Shown here: positions 11,114-23,566 of the stretch, piece by piece
Numbering within the stretch: position 1 is the stretch's first letter
How the letters are laid out: the number at the start of each line of letters is the position of its first letter
Assembly: GCA_016748015.1 (NCBI GenBank)
Contig: JAAOMT010000503.1
Span: 3,107-67,106 of the forward strand
DNA length: 64,000 nucleotides
DNA from: Geosiphon pyriformis
Lineage: Eukaryota > Glomeromycota > Glomeromycetes > Archaeosporales > Geosiphonaceae
Direction of reading: 5' to 3'
Program-made: the position numbers and the translations under genes
Notes under the pieces: model-generated
Seen by the model: only the letters and a program-made list of their open reading frames with translations
What the model was told of the DNA's origin: nothing
Database searches by the model: none

Positions 11114-13496
11114 AAAAAATCACTTCAGAATCTGTAAATTCAAGAACTTATGTTCAAACAAATATATAAAAATATCTATTATATTAGAAAAAACAATCAA
11201 TAAAGCCATTTTTTTTTTAGACTGTACTTGTTTAAAAAGTTTTAGATTATATAAGGATAGATAATACAGAGCCTTACTAAAAAAGTTATGTGACAACTCA
11301 GTCTTGGTTTTAAGACTTTTTCTAATTATTATATATTACTTATAATATACACTTGATGAAATAAAACTAAACTGTAACTGATAATTAACTATAAATTACA
11401 AAACAGTTAATACTAAATAAGAGAACTGTTTATTTGTAATTATTTTTTTTAACATCATATTAGAAAAAAATCTAAAATCTGTATAAGCTTAAGTCATACT
11501 AAACTTAAAAAGACTCTGAGTTAACAAAAAAATTCCTAAATATTTGTGTAATTTACTTTTTTTAACAATTGAAATTGGCAAACTATTAATTATTAACAAA
11601 GCAGTTTTAATACTTTAATTGATAGGAATAGCCCCTATTTTTTTATTATTAATTAAAATATTATTAACATTAAAGAACTTACTAGCAATATTTAAAATAT
11701 ATTGTGTAGAAACTCAACTACTTCTGATCTAAATTGTGTTATTAATAAAAACATTAACAGCAAAAAATAAAGTTTTTTCTCTAATAGTCTTAATTTTGCC
11801 AGTTTTGACCACAAATCTAGTATTAATTTGGTATTTACACAAGTGTTTATGTCTCTTAATTTTACACAAAAACAGATTATAGAAAATTCTCTAAAAAAAA
11901 GGAAAGAAAATTTTACTTTGATCCAATCTATTATGTACTTTGTAACTATCTAAAAATCTAAAATCAATTATTATCTTATTAATTTAATTCTTATGTATAT
12001 TGTCAAAAAACTTAATAAACTGGTTATATATCTTAATGTGTTGTAAGTTAATTCTTAAATAATATCATCTTACTAAATCATAAGTTTTGTATATATTTTG
12101 CAAAACCAACTAAAGCTTTCTATTTTTCTCAAGTGCATTCTCAATAACTAACTCAATGGCAAAAATAGAGGACTAAGTTAAGATATTTTTCAATACCAAA
12201 AAGTTATTATCATGAAAAACATCAAATTTGCTACATGTTAAAAATATCTGATTAAAGAGAATCTTAAACAGAATTTTCTTAACTGTTTTGATCAATACAA
12301 TAGATTGGATATTTGTTAAAATGTTATCTTATTTATAAAGTTTGGAGATCATTGAAACTTATACACTCTTTTAAGAAACTGAAACCATATTTAAAGTTAA
12401 ACACAAATTTAATAACCTCAAAAAATATTTTAATATTCTATTATTACAATGTTTCTACAATTCATTTGGGATTTTTGACAATCTAACAGTCTGTCATTCA
12501 ACAAACTATCAACCACCAAAACTAATTCTTCTATATTAATATTCTTTATTATATCAGTAAAAACACTATTATTTACATAATTCAAAAACATATATTAACA
12601 GAACCAATGTTTAAACATCCTTAAGAATACTAACTATTTTCTTGTTTATTTTTCTATAATTTTATCAATCTTAAGCTTTACTTTATCAAGTTTTATTACC
12701 AATTTATCTCTAACCACCAGGTAATCCGAAACAACTTTGCAAAAAAACTATTTTAGAACACTTTTTATTATTTATCTTTTATTAAAACAGAAATTTTTTA
12801 TATATTAATTAATTGTTTTTTTAAGAGCTGTATTTTCAGATGATTTAATTTATAATACTTAAATTTCTAATACTTTTTTTTAATTATTAACAAATATTTA
12901 ATAATATTTATTGATTTTATACTATCTTAAATTATACTGGTAATTTTAAATGCTTTAACATCATTAACAGTCAACCAAACTTTAACAAAGCACTTAAATT
13001 CTAACAGATTTTCAGAATTTTATTTCTTTATAATCTTAGCAATGAACAGTTCCAATTTAAAAAATTTTAAGAACTGCTTGTTTTTTGAATAATTATATTT
13101 ACTATACCAATGTTTAAAGAACACTACATTAGCAAATTGTACTATAGCTTCTTTTAATACCTCTTATATTGTATTTAAATTATTACAATTCTTTGTTTTT
13201 TTAAACACATTTAATATTACCAACAGCTTAGTAGAAAAGCACTTCTTAAATTGCATTTACTTAATTTTATTAGCATCTTTTATTTTGAATTTTCATCAAT
13301 TTTTATTAGCTTACTTATAAATACTATTAAAACAAACATCTAGAAAACCACTCAAATTGACTAAGACTAAGACTGTCTTATAATCTATATCAAAAAACTC
13401 AGACACAATATTAATCTTATGGTTTGTAACCACAAATATCAGGTTTTTATTTACAAATATAAAATCTAACATCTTTTTAATACTTCTAGAATTGCT

Positions 13497-13829
13497 CTAA
13501 GTAAAAACTTTAATTAGCAGATGTTTATTAAATACATTGACCAAATTTAGATCCAAATAAAACTTAAAACTCACACTCTTTTTGAATTCACTCTTATTAA
13601 AATCTCTACTTAAAACCACAAAAGTGCTGAAATTAATTGTCTTAACAATAAAAAAATTGATTTCTAATGCTTGTTTAAACCTAATTTTAATAAAAGCATT
13701 AGTATACAACTCTAAAATTATCACTGAGAGTTTATTCTTAAATAAAAAACAAACTGAAATAATCTTGTTCAAAATTTTGTTAACTTTTAAGACATGACAA
13801 GCCAAAAAATTGTTTATAATTATAGTCAC
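13497..13829 (-). pseudogene. LINE endonuclease fragment, decayed
   Basis: The translated fragment (TIIINNFLACHVLKV, FKNKLSVIILELYTNA, SRDFNKSEFKKS) is the middle of the apurinic-type endonuclease seen at 3370-3680, 37150-37480 and 60460-60790. Unlike those three copies it keeps Asp in the D-F-N motif that corresponds to the catalytic G-D-x-N of the family. Confidence 0.8.
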
Positions 13830-14502
13830 TCTAGTGCCAAAAAAATTTTGTCCAAACCAAATGTAAAGATTTGTATTTTTTTAAACTTATTTATAATTTA
13901 AGGCCTAATATTAGATCTTAATTTAGTTTTTATAATTATAAAAATCATATTATCTAAATTAATATATCAATAAACAACATTTTTTTGCTTAACAGAAACA
14001 TTAATACTTTTAATATTATATGTAACAATTTTTTAGATCAAATTAGTCATTGTTGAAAAAAAGTGTTCAAATTTAAACTTTTATTATCTACTTTTGTTAA
14101 CAGACTTATAACTATAATTGATAAATTGTTTATTTTATCTTCAAATCTTTTAATAATTAATTAATTCAAAATTTTTGCTTTTGTAATAGTTTCATTACTA
14201 ATGGCTACATCCAAACTCTTATTCATTAATATATCTGTTTTTTAATTCTATAATAAAGAAGTTATTAATGATTAACATTTAAGACTAAGCTAAAAAATTA
14301 TTGGCTTAAGTCTATCCAATTTTTTAGCCAGCTTACTTATTTGCTTTATAAAACTAATAAGACTGTGCTTAATAGTAGTAAACTTATTATTTACATTTTT
14401 AGATATAAGCAAAAGAGACTTCACCTTTAACAAAGAACCATAACTTACTGAACTATTTTACATAGAAAAAGGGGAAAATAAGAATTTACCAACAATCTTA
14501 AT

Positions 14503-14784
14503 TTAAAAAATACTACCAAAAAAAACAGGATACATAATAAGTGCCAAATATTTGACATAGATAATAGCCAGTCTGTTTTTATTTTTTTCTGACAAAATTT
14601 TATAAAATAAACTACCAGAAAAAACTTTTTTACTTATAGTATAGTTTAATAATATATAACTTAAATTCTTATACTTTATATACTTGACAGAACCCAAACA
14701 AAACCAGTACAAATTGGTGTCCTTTAACACTGATGTAATTTTTATAATGGCATCCAATGATTTACTAAAGTCGAAACAAATCAC
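14503..14784 (-). pseudogene. LINE ORF1 zinc-knuckle region, decayed
   Basis: Aligns with copy 2 ORF1 at 36220-36510 (KSLDAIIKITSVLKDTN against ESLDAIMDTTSVLKGVH; LAIIYVKYLA against LVAIYAKHLV). The zinc-knuckle cysteines have been lost (KYIKYKNLSYILLNY replaces the knuckle). Confidence 0.75.
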
Positions 14785-15314
14785 AGCACATTTGATTCAG
14801 GCATATGTAATTAGATAATAATCTATTACATATGTTTTTCTATTTACAGATCCAATAAAGTTTTAGATATTATAAGCATTTGTTTTTATTGGCAACATAT
14901 AGAGCAGTGTTCTATTATAATCTTTAGCATTTTATGTTTTCTTGTCTATATTAGCTTTAACAATATACACAATATTTTTTTGATTAAGATGGACCATTTT
15001 ACTGCAATTAGATTAGTGTAATCTGATTAATTAAATTCAACTACAGCTTTTTATCACAGTTTTACTAATTGTATTTTAATTGACTTAATAATACCAAACT
15101 TAGAAAATACAGCATACACAGTCTCAGCTAACAATTTAATTAAAATTTTTTACTATTACAGTTTGATCTAAACATACAGCTGATTTTTTGAGATTAGTAT
15201 TTACCAAGATTTTTGCATTTCTAGTTTTTTTAGATGTTTATACCAAGTTTAATTCAGAAGTAAATATTGCTCTAATAATCTCAGCAAATTTTGAAAGAAT
15301 AGATGCTATTATAA

Positions 15315-15425
15315 GTGTTTTTTTCTCTTTTTAATGGTTGTACTATAATTAATTTCTATGGCTTTTTAAATCAAGTGATAATATAATAAATTATTTAATT
15401 TTGATGTAAAAATAAGTATATTAAT
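15315..15425. repeat. Direct repeat, proximal copy (LTR end candidate)
   Basis: Near-identical over about 110 bp with 18495-18610: both carry TGTTTTTT, CTCTTT, then TTGTACTATAATTAATTT, TATGGCTTTT and AAATTATTTAATTTT. Same orientation, about 3.2 kb apart. Confidence 0.75.
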
Positions 15426-16979
15426 ATTACAAATAATTATTTGGAGTGTTGAAACAAATAATAAATCTGTAACTTGGTGCTTAATAGTTGTTAATATTAG
15501 TAATTTCTAAAAATTTTGGAGTTTAAAAGTTTGGTTAAGTTTTTTGTATAATAAACAGAAATTCAATTAATGATTTTTTCTGTAAATTTCTTTTTTTAGC
15601 ATAATGGCCAGTTTATTTTAACAGTTATGTCCTTTTGGTAAGCTATTCTTAAATTTTTATCTTTGTTCTTAGATCTTTTATTAGACTATCCTTAATGTTA
15701 ATTACTTAGTACTTAATTTCTTTAATCAATTAATAAACAACAAAAAAAATAAAAAAAATAAAAATAAAAAAAGAAATAAAAAATTAGTATTCTGTCAATA
15801 GTTATGATTAAGAACTATTGGTCCAATATGGTTAAGTATTAGATTCTATCAACATAGAGTATTAATAATATAGAATAAATTAATATTTTTTTAATTAAGT
15901 AATGATAATATGGATTTGAATAATAATAGATTTTTTATTAATATAAGTATAATTCCACTTTAAGTTATAGAAAAGTATCTTTTAAAAAAAGGAGTATTGT
16001 TGTTTTAAACTAAATTTAAATTCTATTAAATACTTTTTTTGCTTTTAACATTCTTGCTATATATACATAATTTATATTATATGAGATTTTTTGAAATTCT
16101 TCAATTTTTTTGAAAAAAATTCTGTAATTCTGTAATTTTTTAAGAGAAATTCTGGAATTTCTCTTTTTATTATGCTTATTTCTGATTGGCTATTTTATCT
16201 ACTTATTATAATTTCTAATTTATATAAGTAATACTATCTGCTTTTATCTTAGTATATATGGCAGTAATTAGTATATTTTTATTTAAAGTGGTTTTATTAA
16301 ACAAAGTAAAAGTGAATTTTTTTTTTCAAGTTTAAAAGAAAATATGACAGTTAATATTTTATTATTAATAATAGTTGTAAGAAAAATTGTGTTAATACTT
16401 TTTTTGGTATTAATAATAAGGCTTCTAATAATGTTAATATTTTGATTTTTATGAAATATTATATTATAAAAATCTTGTGGTTCAGATAGATTAAAAAATA
16501 CTTATTAATAATATATAGGTGTATTATATTATCTATTATTATTTTAATTCAGATTTTGTGATATTATTGTGTTTGCTGCTAGTTGATCCAAAAAATTTGA
16601 ATTTAAGGATGAATAATTTTTTCTCTAATTCAAGTTTTGGAAATGTAATTTAGAAATTGGTGCTTGTTATAATTATTATAATAAAACTAAGCATTATGGC
16701 TAAACTAAACTTTGTTGTCATAATAATTATTGCTGAAAATACTATTAAATTAATATTAAGTATTAATTCTGAAGTATTATATATTAATTGTCAAGAGATG
16801 AATTTCATAAATTGTTTTTTTATAAATTTTAATGGAACTACAATAATTAGTATTTGGCTTTAATATATTTGTGCTTTTAACAATAATAATACATTAGTAT
16901 ATTCTGTTAATTCCTATTTGGATTTTAATAACTGCAATCTTGAAAGGGTGTTTGGTTTTATTGGTTGTAGTAATTAATA

Positions 16980-17500
16980 TTAATTTGGTATTTAGGACCT
17001 AATATTGACAAGATAACTTTCTATCTTTTGAAATAATTTCTCCTCAAGTTAAGTAATCTTGTTTTTAAATTCTTTGGTGTTATTGTTATTAATTACTAAG
17101 TTTACTATTTTATTGTGATTAGCTTTTTCTTCAGCTGACTTAATATTTTAAGCCAATATAACAGCTTGAAATAGATCTTTTGGATGTTGTTGTCTTATTC
17201 ATTTTAGAATACTACTCTTTAATCCTCTTATAAACTAATTAAAAATCTGAGAAGCTGTATAATAGTTGTTTTTTATGGCTCTAATTTGTTATAAGACATA
17301 ATTAAACCTACTGAAATATTTAGTTACTGTTTCATTAAACTGTTGTTTAATAGTATTGAATCTAATTTAAAGTTTAATAATAGTATTAAAGTTGTAGAAA
17401 TATTCTAAGAATGTAGTTTAAAACTATACAAAAATATTAGATTTGGAATTCAAATTTTGATACTAGAAGTTAGCTATGTTTTTTAAAAAAAATGGTAAGG
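16980..17500 (-). pseudogene. Ty3-type gag remnant
   Basis: The minus-strand translation, with several stops, contains FNETVTKYFSRFNYVL, FIRGLKSSILK, IRQQHPKDLFQAVILA and a lysine/glutamate-rich helix (NIKSAEEKANHNKIVNLV, LEEKLFQKIESYL). This order, a capsid-like helix, the F-x-x-G-L-K motif, then QHP..L..AV..A, is typical of Ty3/Gypsy retrotransposon gag (Retrotrans_gag family). Stops sit where Arg or Trp would be expected, matching C-to-T/G-to-A decay. Confidence 0.75.
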
Positions 17501-18494
17501 TTTAAAGACTGTAGTTTTTATTTCAATTATTTGTTAGAATTGTTTTTTATGCTTTTTTAATTCAAATATAAGTATCTTTTTCTCTGGTAAAGTTGGCTAA
17601 TTTTGAGTGGTTATTTTTTGAAAATTTACAGATATTTAAACAGAAAAAGCTATTGGTTCTGGTTCTAATTTGTTTAAGAATTTTTTTTCTTTTTTTTCTA
17701 GTACTCTGTTTTTTTGGTTATGTTAAAACTTGGATTCAGGTTTAGATTTAAGCTCAGGTTTTCAAGTAGCCTAAAAGTTTGGTTGTGAAGAAGATAAGTT
17801 TAAGAATTGTGTTAAATATTTTTTTAAAATGGGTTTTTCAAAAATTTTCTTCCAAATAAGATGTGAAGATAATTAAAAATTTAAAAGATTGTTTTTATAA
17901 TAGATAAAAACATGGCTCTTAGTAATATATTAATTTGTTTATCTAATAACAAATAATAAAATAAAGCTTTTAATAATGTAATCTGAGATTTTTTATATAA
18001 TGAAATTAAAATTTGCTGTTGATCCACAATTTCTTAATGAGATGTTTATACTAAGATTTTTAATTGGTTATCTTAATTATTGTCATTTTTTTTGTTTTTA
18101 TTGAAAATAAGTAGAAATCTTTTTCAGATGTATTCCTCAATTTTTTGGTGTATTTGTACCAAAGTTATTGGAAATAATTGTGTATTAGATAGTATAATAT
18201 GGTGAGTTAATTTTAAATATAGATTTTATTTTTGTTTTTGGGGTTTTGGATCTTGTTCAAATAAGTATTGAATTCAATAGTACATATAGTAGTTAAAAAT
18301 TGATTTAGCTAAAAAACAATTATTAAGTAATCTTAATTTTTTTTGAAATTAATAATATAGATTTTGGTTAAAAAAATTAGTGATTGTTGCTAGTTCTGCC
18401 ACTTTGATCTACTAATTTATGCAATTAATTATTACTAAGATTTAAGTGGCTTAAATAGTTTAAAATTAAATCTCAAAGTAAATATCAAATGTTA

Positions 18495-18610
18495 TAGGTG
18501 TTTTTTCTCTCTTTAGTGATTGTACTATAATTAATTTTTATGGCTTTTGAGATCAAGTGATAATATAGTAAATTATTTAATTTTAATATGAAAATAAGTA
18601 TATTAGTCTT
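18495..18610. repeat. Direct repeat, distal copy (LTR end candidate)
   Basis: Partner of 15315-15425 (same blocks in the same order). It starts TGTTTTTTCTCTC, which read on the minus strand would be the end of the 5' LTR of the inserted element. Confidence 0.75.
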
Positions 18611-19758
18611 GATTAGTGTTGTTTTTAATTTATGCTGAATTCCTGTTTAATATATTATTACTATTTTTTTATATAAAAATTTAAAAGTTAGTTTAGTAAG
18701 TTTTCCTAACTTTCTAGTAAATATTGGATAATTTTTTTGGTAAGTGTTTTTGTTATTGAGTTTGATATGTAATATAATTTTTCTGTCAAAATTGCTATTG
18801 GTTGTTATTACTAACTAATTTTTTAAGAAGAATTCTTACTATATTCTTATATCTTTAATTGTGTCTTTCTTTAAGACTTCTATAAAGATATTTATTTTAT
18901 TTTATGCTAATACTAGATATTTGTATTTCTTTACTTATAGTAAAGTGGTACTTTATTTTTAATAAATTTAAAGAGGATTAAAATAAAAAAAGTAAAATTT
19001 AACAAAATTAGTATTTGTAAAATAATCTAATTAGAGATTATTTTTTCAAAAATATGGAAAGTTTGTTCCAGATTTTTACATTAACTGTTAGTTTTGACTA
19101 AAGTATTACAAGTATTTTTTAGATAATTTCATGTATTTAATATTCTTTTAATGTGTTTTTAATTTTGTTAAGCTTGGGTTTTGTTTGTGCTTTTGTTAAC
19201 ATATTAGATGTTTTTACTATTGTTTTTTTTTAACAGAAAAGCAATAGTAAAAAAAGATAATAATTTTTAAGTCATTTATAAAAGACCAAATTATAAAGAA
19301 AAAAGGTCTTTAATTCTACTAATCTCAGTATTAAGCTTAAAAAGTATACTGTTTAATTTTTTTTGGAATTATAATTTAATTTTATTACTTTCTCTTTATT
19401 TTTGTCTAATTAACTTTTTGTTCTTTTTTATTCTTCTTTCTTGTATGTTTTTTTCTAATTAAAAAGCTATTACATATATACATATTTTAAATTATATATA
19501 ATTATGTCTATTCTAATTGATTAGTAAGTAGTTACTAAGTTATTAGATTTTTTATTTGACTATAAGTGTTTTTTAACTTATTTGTTTATAATTGTATTGA
19601 ATTGAGTATATTTGTGTATGTTTTGTATATTATTGTGTACACATTTTATACTATCATGTGCACATTATGTTTTCTAATTTTATTTATTGATCTGTATTAT
19701 TTATATTATTATTTAATAATTGATTAATATATTATAATAATATTATTTTTGATTTTGG

Positions 19759-20365
19759 TTAATTTCTATTAAGTAATAACACCTTTTCAAAACTATTGAT
19801 TTTTAAAAACAATTTTCTAATCACAATAAGTTTATCTTGAGAAAATTTTTCAATAATATTATTTAAGCTAATATTCAAAACAAATAATTTTCTAATAAAA
19901 ACATTAACCAAATTTTTCAAAGAAAAAAAAAAAGCTAACAAAGCATTTAATAAAATATTATTATTATTATTACTTAAGAAATTAATTTTCTCTAAAGATG
20001 TTCTCAACACTTTTTTGGTTTTTACTCATAGATTTTTCAGTGTTTAATTAAAATTCTTCTTATTAAAAGTGTTTTTTTTTACTATAATTAACACTAATTT
20101 CCTTCACCAAACACTTTTTTTTTATGTTAACATTATTTAATTCAGTAGTATTACCAATTTTAAAGCTTTAAAAATGATTACTTAAAGTCTTAGTAAAAAT
20201 TATTTTGTCATTAACACTGTTTTTTAAAGCATATTTCTTTATTTTTTTTTAGAAAAAACATGTTTATTATCACTGTTAAACCCAGAATTTTTAATAGACT
20301 TTTTTATAACAACAATATTTAAACTAATTATGATCTCATAATCAAACAAAAAAGATTTAAATTTA
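19759..20365 (-). pseudogene. LINE ORF1 N-terminal part, decayed
   Basis: Residues such as LEKINFLSNNNNNILLN, LKNLVNVFIRKLFVLNISL and KLIVIRKLFLKINSF align closely with copy 2 ORF1 at 35470-35690 (GKINFLGSDDDDILLD, LKNLVNISVRKSFALNISL). Upstream, KCLVKEISVNYSKKK matches KKFLVKKTSVDYGEKN of copy 2 at about 34350. Runs of Asp have become Asn, i.e. G-to-A changes. Confidence 0.78.
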
Positions 20366-21308
20366 TTGTATTGAATAATTAAAAACTTTTTTTCAACAAA
20401 TGTACTTTTTGATAAATTTTTAAATATAAAAGAAAAAAAAAATTTTATAATTAATATTTATATATATATTTTGAGACTATATATTTAACTATTTTTTTTG
20501 TTTATTTAAACTTATTAAAATAATTCTATATCTTATTTTAAAAATTATATTTATTAAAAATATTAATATTTAAATTATTAAAAATATTAATATTTAGATT
20601 ATTTAAAATATTAAATTTTATTATTTTAAATTTTAAATCTTTAATAATATTTAATAATATAAATAATAGGCTTATTTTAGTAAATTAAAAAGCAAAGTTG
20701 TTATATATATATAGTTTTATATTTTTTTTAATTAATTATAATAATTAAACAAAAAAATAAATAATAAATAGGTAATACAAAAATATATTTTTTTAGTTTT
20801 ATTAAACTCAAACAATTTATAAACTTTAAATTTAAATTAAACTTACTTTAAAAACTTGGTTTGGTTTAAGTTTAATTCATAATTTAAACTAAATTTAAAT
20901 AATATTTAAAATTTAATTTGATTTAATTTAATTAGATTTTTAAAAATAATAATAATTATAATACTAATAGACTTAATAATAGATTTAATTAATATAATTA
21001 AACTAATTAATTTAAATTTTAAAAAATTTATTTAGAACTAATCAAAAAATTTATAATAGTAATAATAACTAAAATAATTAAAAACACAATAATATAAACA
21101 ATAATAAAATAAAGTTTTAGCTTAAAACTTAATATTAATAAAACTAAATTCTAAAATCTTAAAACCAATTACAGATTTGAATAATAATTTAAAAAAAATA
21201 AAAATATTTTGTAATCTATAACTGAATAATTTAAATTTTAACATTTAAAATAGCAAAAGTTTTTTATTAAATATAATTTCTTGAATAGTAGTATCTAAAT
21301 ATATATTT
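20366..21308. repeat. AT-rich stretch, nothing recognisable
   Basis: Low-complexity A/T sequence between the 5' end of one minus-strand LINE and the 3' tail of the next element. I see no frame, tail motif or gene. Confidence 0.5.
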
Positions 21309-21436
21309 TTTTTTATTCATTTAACGAGCGAGGCCCAAAAGCTATCTAAAACAATACATCGAAGAATTAATCTAAATTAAGTGCTAATCATGTGTTTTCT
21401 ACATGTAACCAGCCACTCAGACCAGTCAAGAACATA
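21309..21436 (-). other. LINE-type 3' UTR of the ORF1-only element
   Basis: The reverse complement aligns over more than 100 bases with 7830-7975 (GTGGCTGG, ACATGTA, GCCTCGCTCGTTAAAT against ACCTCACTCGTTAAAT). It follows the ORF1 stop immediately. Confidence 0.8.
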
Positions 21437-23566
21437 TTATACTAAAACAATAGGAGGTGGAAATAACTCTAACCCATGAATTTTTTCAATAACACCATTC
21501 AGATTCCTAGAATCAAAAATAAACTCATTAAGAAACAATCTAGTAGATTCAACACTACTCCTAATCTCAACATCTGACATCCGCCACAAAGCGACAACAC
21601 ACTCAATAGTGTCTTCACTCAAAAAAAAAGATTTGATGGTCTGTATATTATTATAATCCATGCCACCAAAGTTAACTTCAGATCTAAGACAAGCAATGTT
21701 CTTAGACACACCAACCAGAAGATTGGCAAAATTGTTAGAAGCATATTTCATAGAAAGGAGATCTTTCTCTAACTGCACAGTCTTAATGGCATTATCATCA
21801 AAGAGACAAGATACCAAGGCAACCAAAGAACCAATAGGCTCAAAAATAGACTTTACCAAGGCAGCCAAATCCGAAATTTGCTTTTCCAAAGAGTCCAATC
21901 TGGACCCAACAGCAGTATCAACAACAGCTACAGAAAAGGCGGAAGCCACCAAAGGAGGAAATTCAGACATAACAGAGAAAGCAAATGCTTTAGTATAAGA
22001 CAAAGTACCAACAAAATGTGGTTTGAACATCTTGGGAGCCTTAGGAGGTAGAAATGGAGAAACTTTGCAGTCAACAGCCAAATAGCCCACTTCTTGACAC
22101 CTAAAGCATTACCGACAACCAGAAGTTTCCCACCAAATACAGCATTTTCTTAAAGTACCAGTTTTAACAATTGCAGAGTTCAAATCAATTCGGGAAACAA
22201 ATGTAACCAGAGCAAACTGGAAATAATGACCAGAATTGGGTGAACGAGGAATAAAACATGTCCGGCCACCAACCTGGGAGATCATATTACTAATCTCAAA
22301 GGCAGTACAGCCAGAAGGGAGATTGACCAACTTGGCCTTAAACATATCACAAGACAAAATAGTCTCATTTTGATTCACCAGAAGGAGAATTCTAATATTA
22401 TCCTTGCTCACCAAAACTGATCAATGATTCAAAGCAGACACAGTAGAGTCCAACTTTTCAAAATAAACCATCATGTATTGCCAAATGCCAGCAGGCTTCA
22501 GCACAACACAAGCAACACTACCAAACACACTGAAAGCTATCTTAATGTCAGCAGCAAACACACCCAAAGACACATCTTGCAGTGCAACAGCAGCAAAAGA
22601 GGAAACAGATTCAGAAACCACCAAAGACTTGGCAATTTTGAGAGTGGCCAAATGAACAGAACTTGTAAGCTCAACCAGAAATGCAGCTTCTAAAGACTGT
22701 TGAGAAGCAAACTCCATACAGAAAAGCTTCATATTGTCTTTTGAAACAGATTTAGCATCTAAGAAACCATGTACAGACTGAAAAACAGCCTTAACATGAG
22801 TCAATTTGATCTTAAAAGTAACATCAGACACCAGAGTGGAGGCCACCCATCCAGCAAACCTTTAATGACTAGTAATAGTTTCCTAAGCACCATCAGAAGG
22901 AGCACCAGAAACTAAAGAAAGAGATGATTCAGTTTCTATTTGATCAGCCCAGTTTCCAAGAACAGGTGACCCAACAGGAGGAGATTGATTTGCTTCTAAA
23001 ACCGGTAATGATCTGTCAGAAGACGCCACATTTGGCAATACAGCCAATGATTGATCTTGGCCTATCTTAGACGACATGCCAGATAATGCTATGAAGATCT
23101 CATCTAAGATTTCATTGGAAACCACAAAGGGTTTCGGTGTAACAATAGCAGAAGCAAGTAACTGCCTCCATTTTTCTGAACTTTTGGTCTTTTTGACCAT
23201 TTTTTTTGAAGAAGTGGTGCTAGCAGCACCAAGTGTTGAATCTATGGAGGGAAAAACCAGCTTATTTACTGGTTTATTATTAAAAACTTTTGGGTTCTTA
23301 GTCGGAATAGAAACAACACTAAGACTAACTCAAGTGTGTCTCTTTGAAGGAACTTTGACTGGTGAGAAACCAGCCAAAGATGAAAAAATTGCTTCAGTGG
23401 CTACCAAAGGCAGCTTATCACGATTACTGGGTAAAAAGAAGGCTTCTAAAATGTTTTGCCTAGTTGCTTCTACAATAGAGAGAGCTCCTCTGGTTGAAAT
23501 TTTATTAGATATCTCAGAACAGATATCAGGTGCAGCTTTTTTACTCTTTGCTCTGGTCATGATCAT
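21437..23566 (-). pseudogene. Gag-like ORF1 protein with CCHC knuckle, in-frame stops
   Basis: One frame runs from ATG 23566 to 21437 with stops near 23330, 22880, 22862, 22415 and 22106; each is explainable by CAA, CAG or CGA turning into a stop by C-to-T. The N-terminus is basic and Ser-rich (TRAKSKKAAPD), followed by two RRM-like segments (about 22846-22421 and 22414-22150), then a zinc knuckle CFRCQEVGYLAVDC whose His is replaced by Tyr, a Pro-rich linker, a heptad-like coiled coil (SRLDSLEKQISDLAALV) and a conserved-looking tail ending GLELFPPP. Family role is RNA binding and ribonucleoprotein assembly of non-LTR elements. The protein style is common in Rhizophagus retroelements. Confidence 0.78.

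Larger units (their letters stand above)
15313..19783 (-). mobile_element. Decayed LTR-type element inserted in the minus-strand LINE
   Basis: The segment interrupts LINE ORF1 exactly between the codons for KINGF and ASILSK. Read on the minus strand it begins TGTTATTAC at 19783. A ~115-bp direct repeat occurs at its low-coordinate end (15315-15425) and at 18495-18610, consistent with the ends of two LTRs of about 1.3 kb. A Ty3-type gag remnant lies between (16980-17500). No protease, RT or integrase signature is recognisable, and space is short for them, so it was probably a non-autonomous or internally deleted element. A clean target-site duplication cannot be seen. Confidence 0.6.
9290..20365 (-). 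mobile_element. Decayed minus-strand LINE split by a 4.5 kb insertion
   Basis: Minus-strand fragments line up in order with LINE copy 2: ORF1 N-terminal part (20365-19783), then after an interruption the rest of ORF1 (15312-14400), endonuclease (13829-13497), the segment between RT and RNase H (11113-10856) and a 3' tail (9395-9300). ORF1 reads KINSF at 19783 and resumes at 15312 with the codons matching ASILSKFAG of copy 2, which fixes the insertion point. The copy is A/T-saturated: the plus strand here keeps C but has little G, so on the element's own strand C is depleted. Confidence 0.82.

Noticed and set aside
16657-16863. Plus-strand frame suggesting a retrotransposon zinc knuckle/protease (GACYNYYNKTKHYG)
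   Set aside because: Spacing of Cys/His does not fit CX2CX4HX4C and the neighbouring gag is on the other strand; likely chance in A/T sequence.
21660-21998. Plus-strand 112-codon frame
   Set aside because: Lies opposite the gag-like ORF1, whose minus-strand domains are coherent; a shadow.
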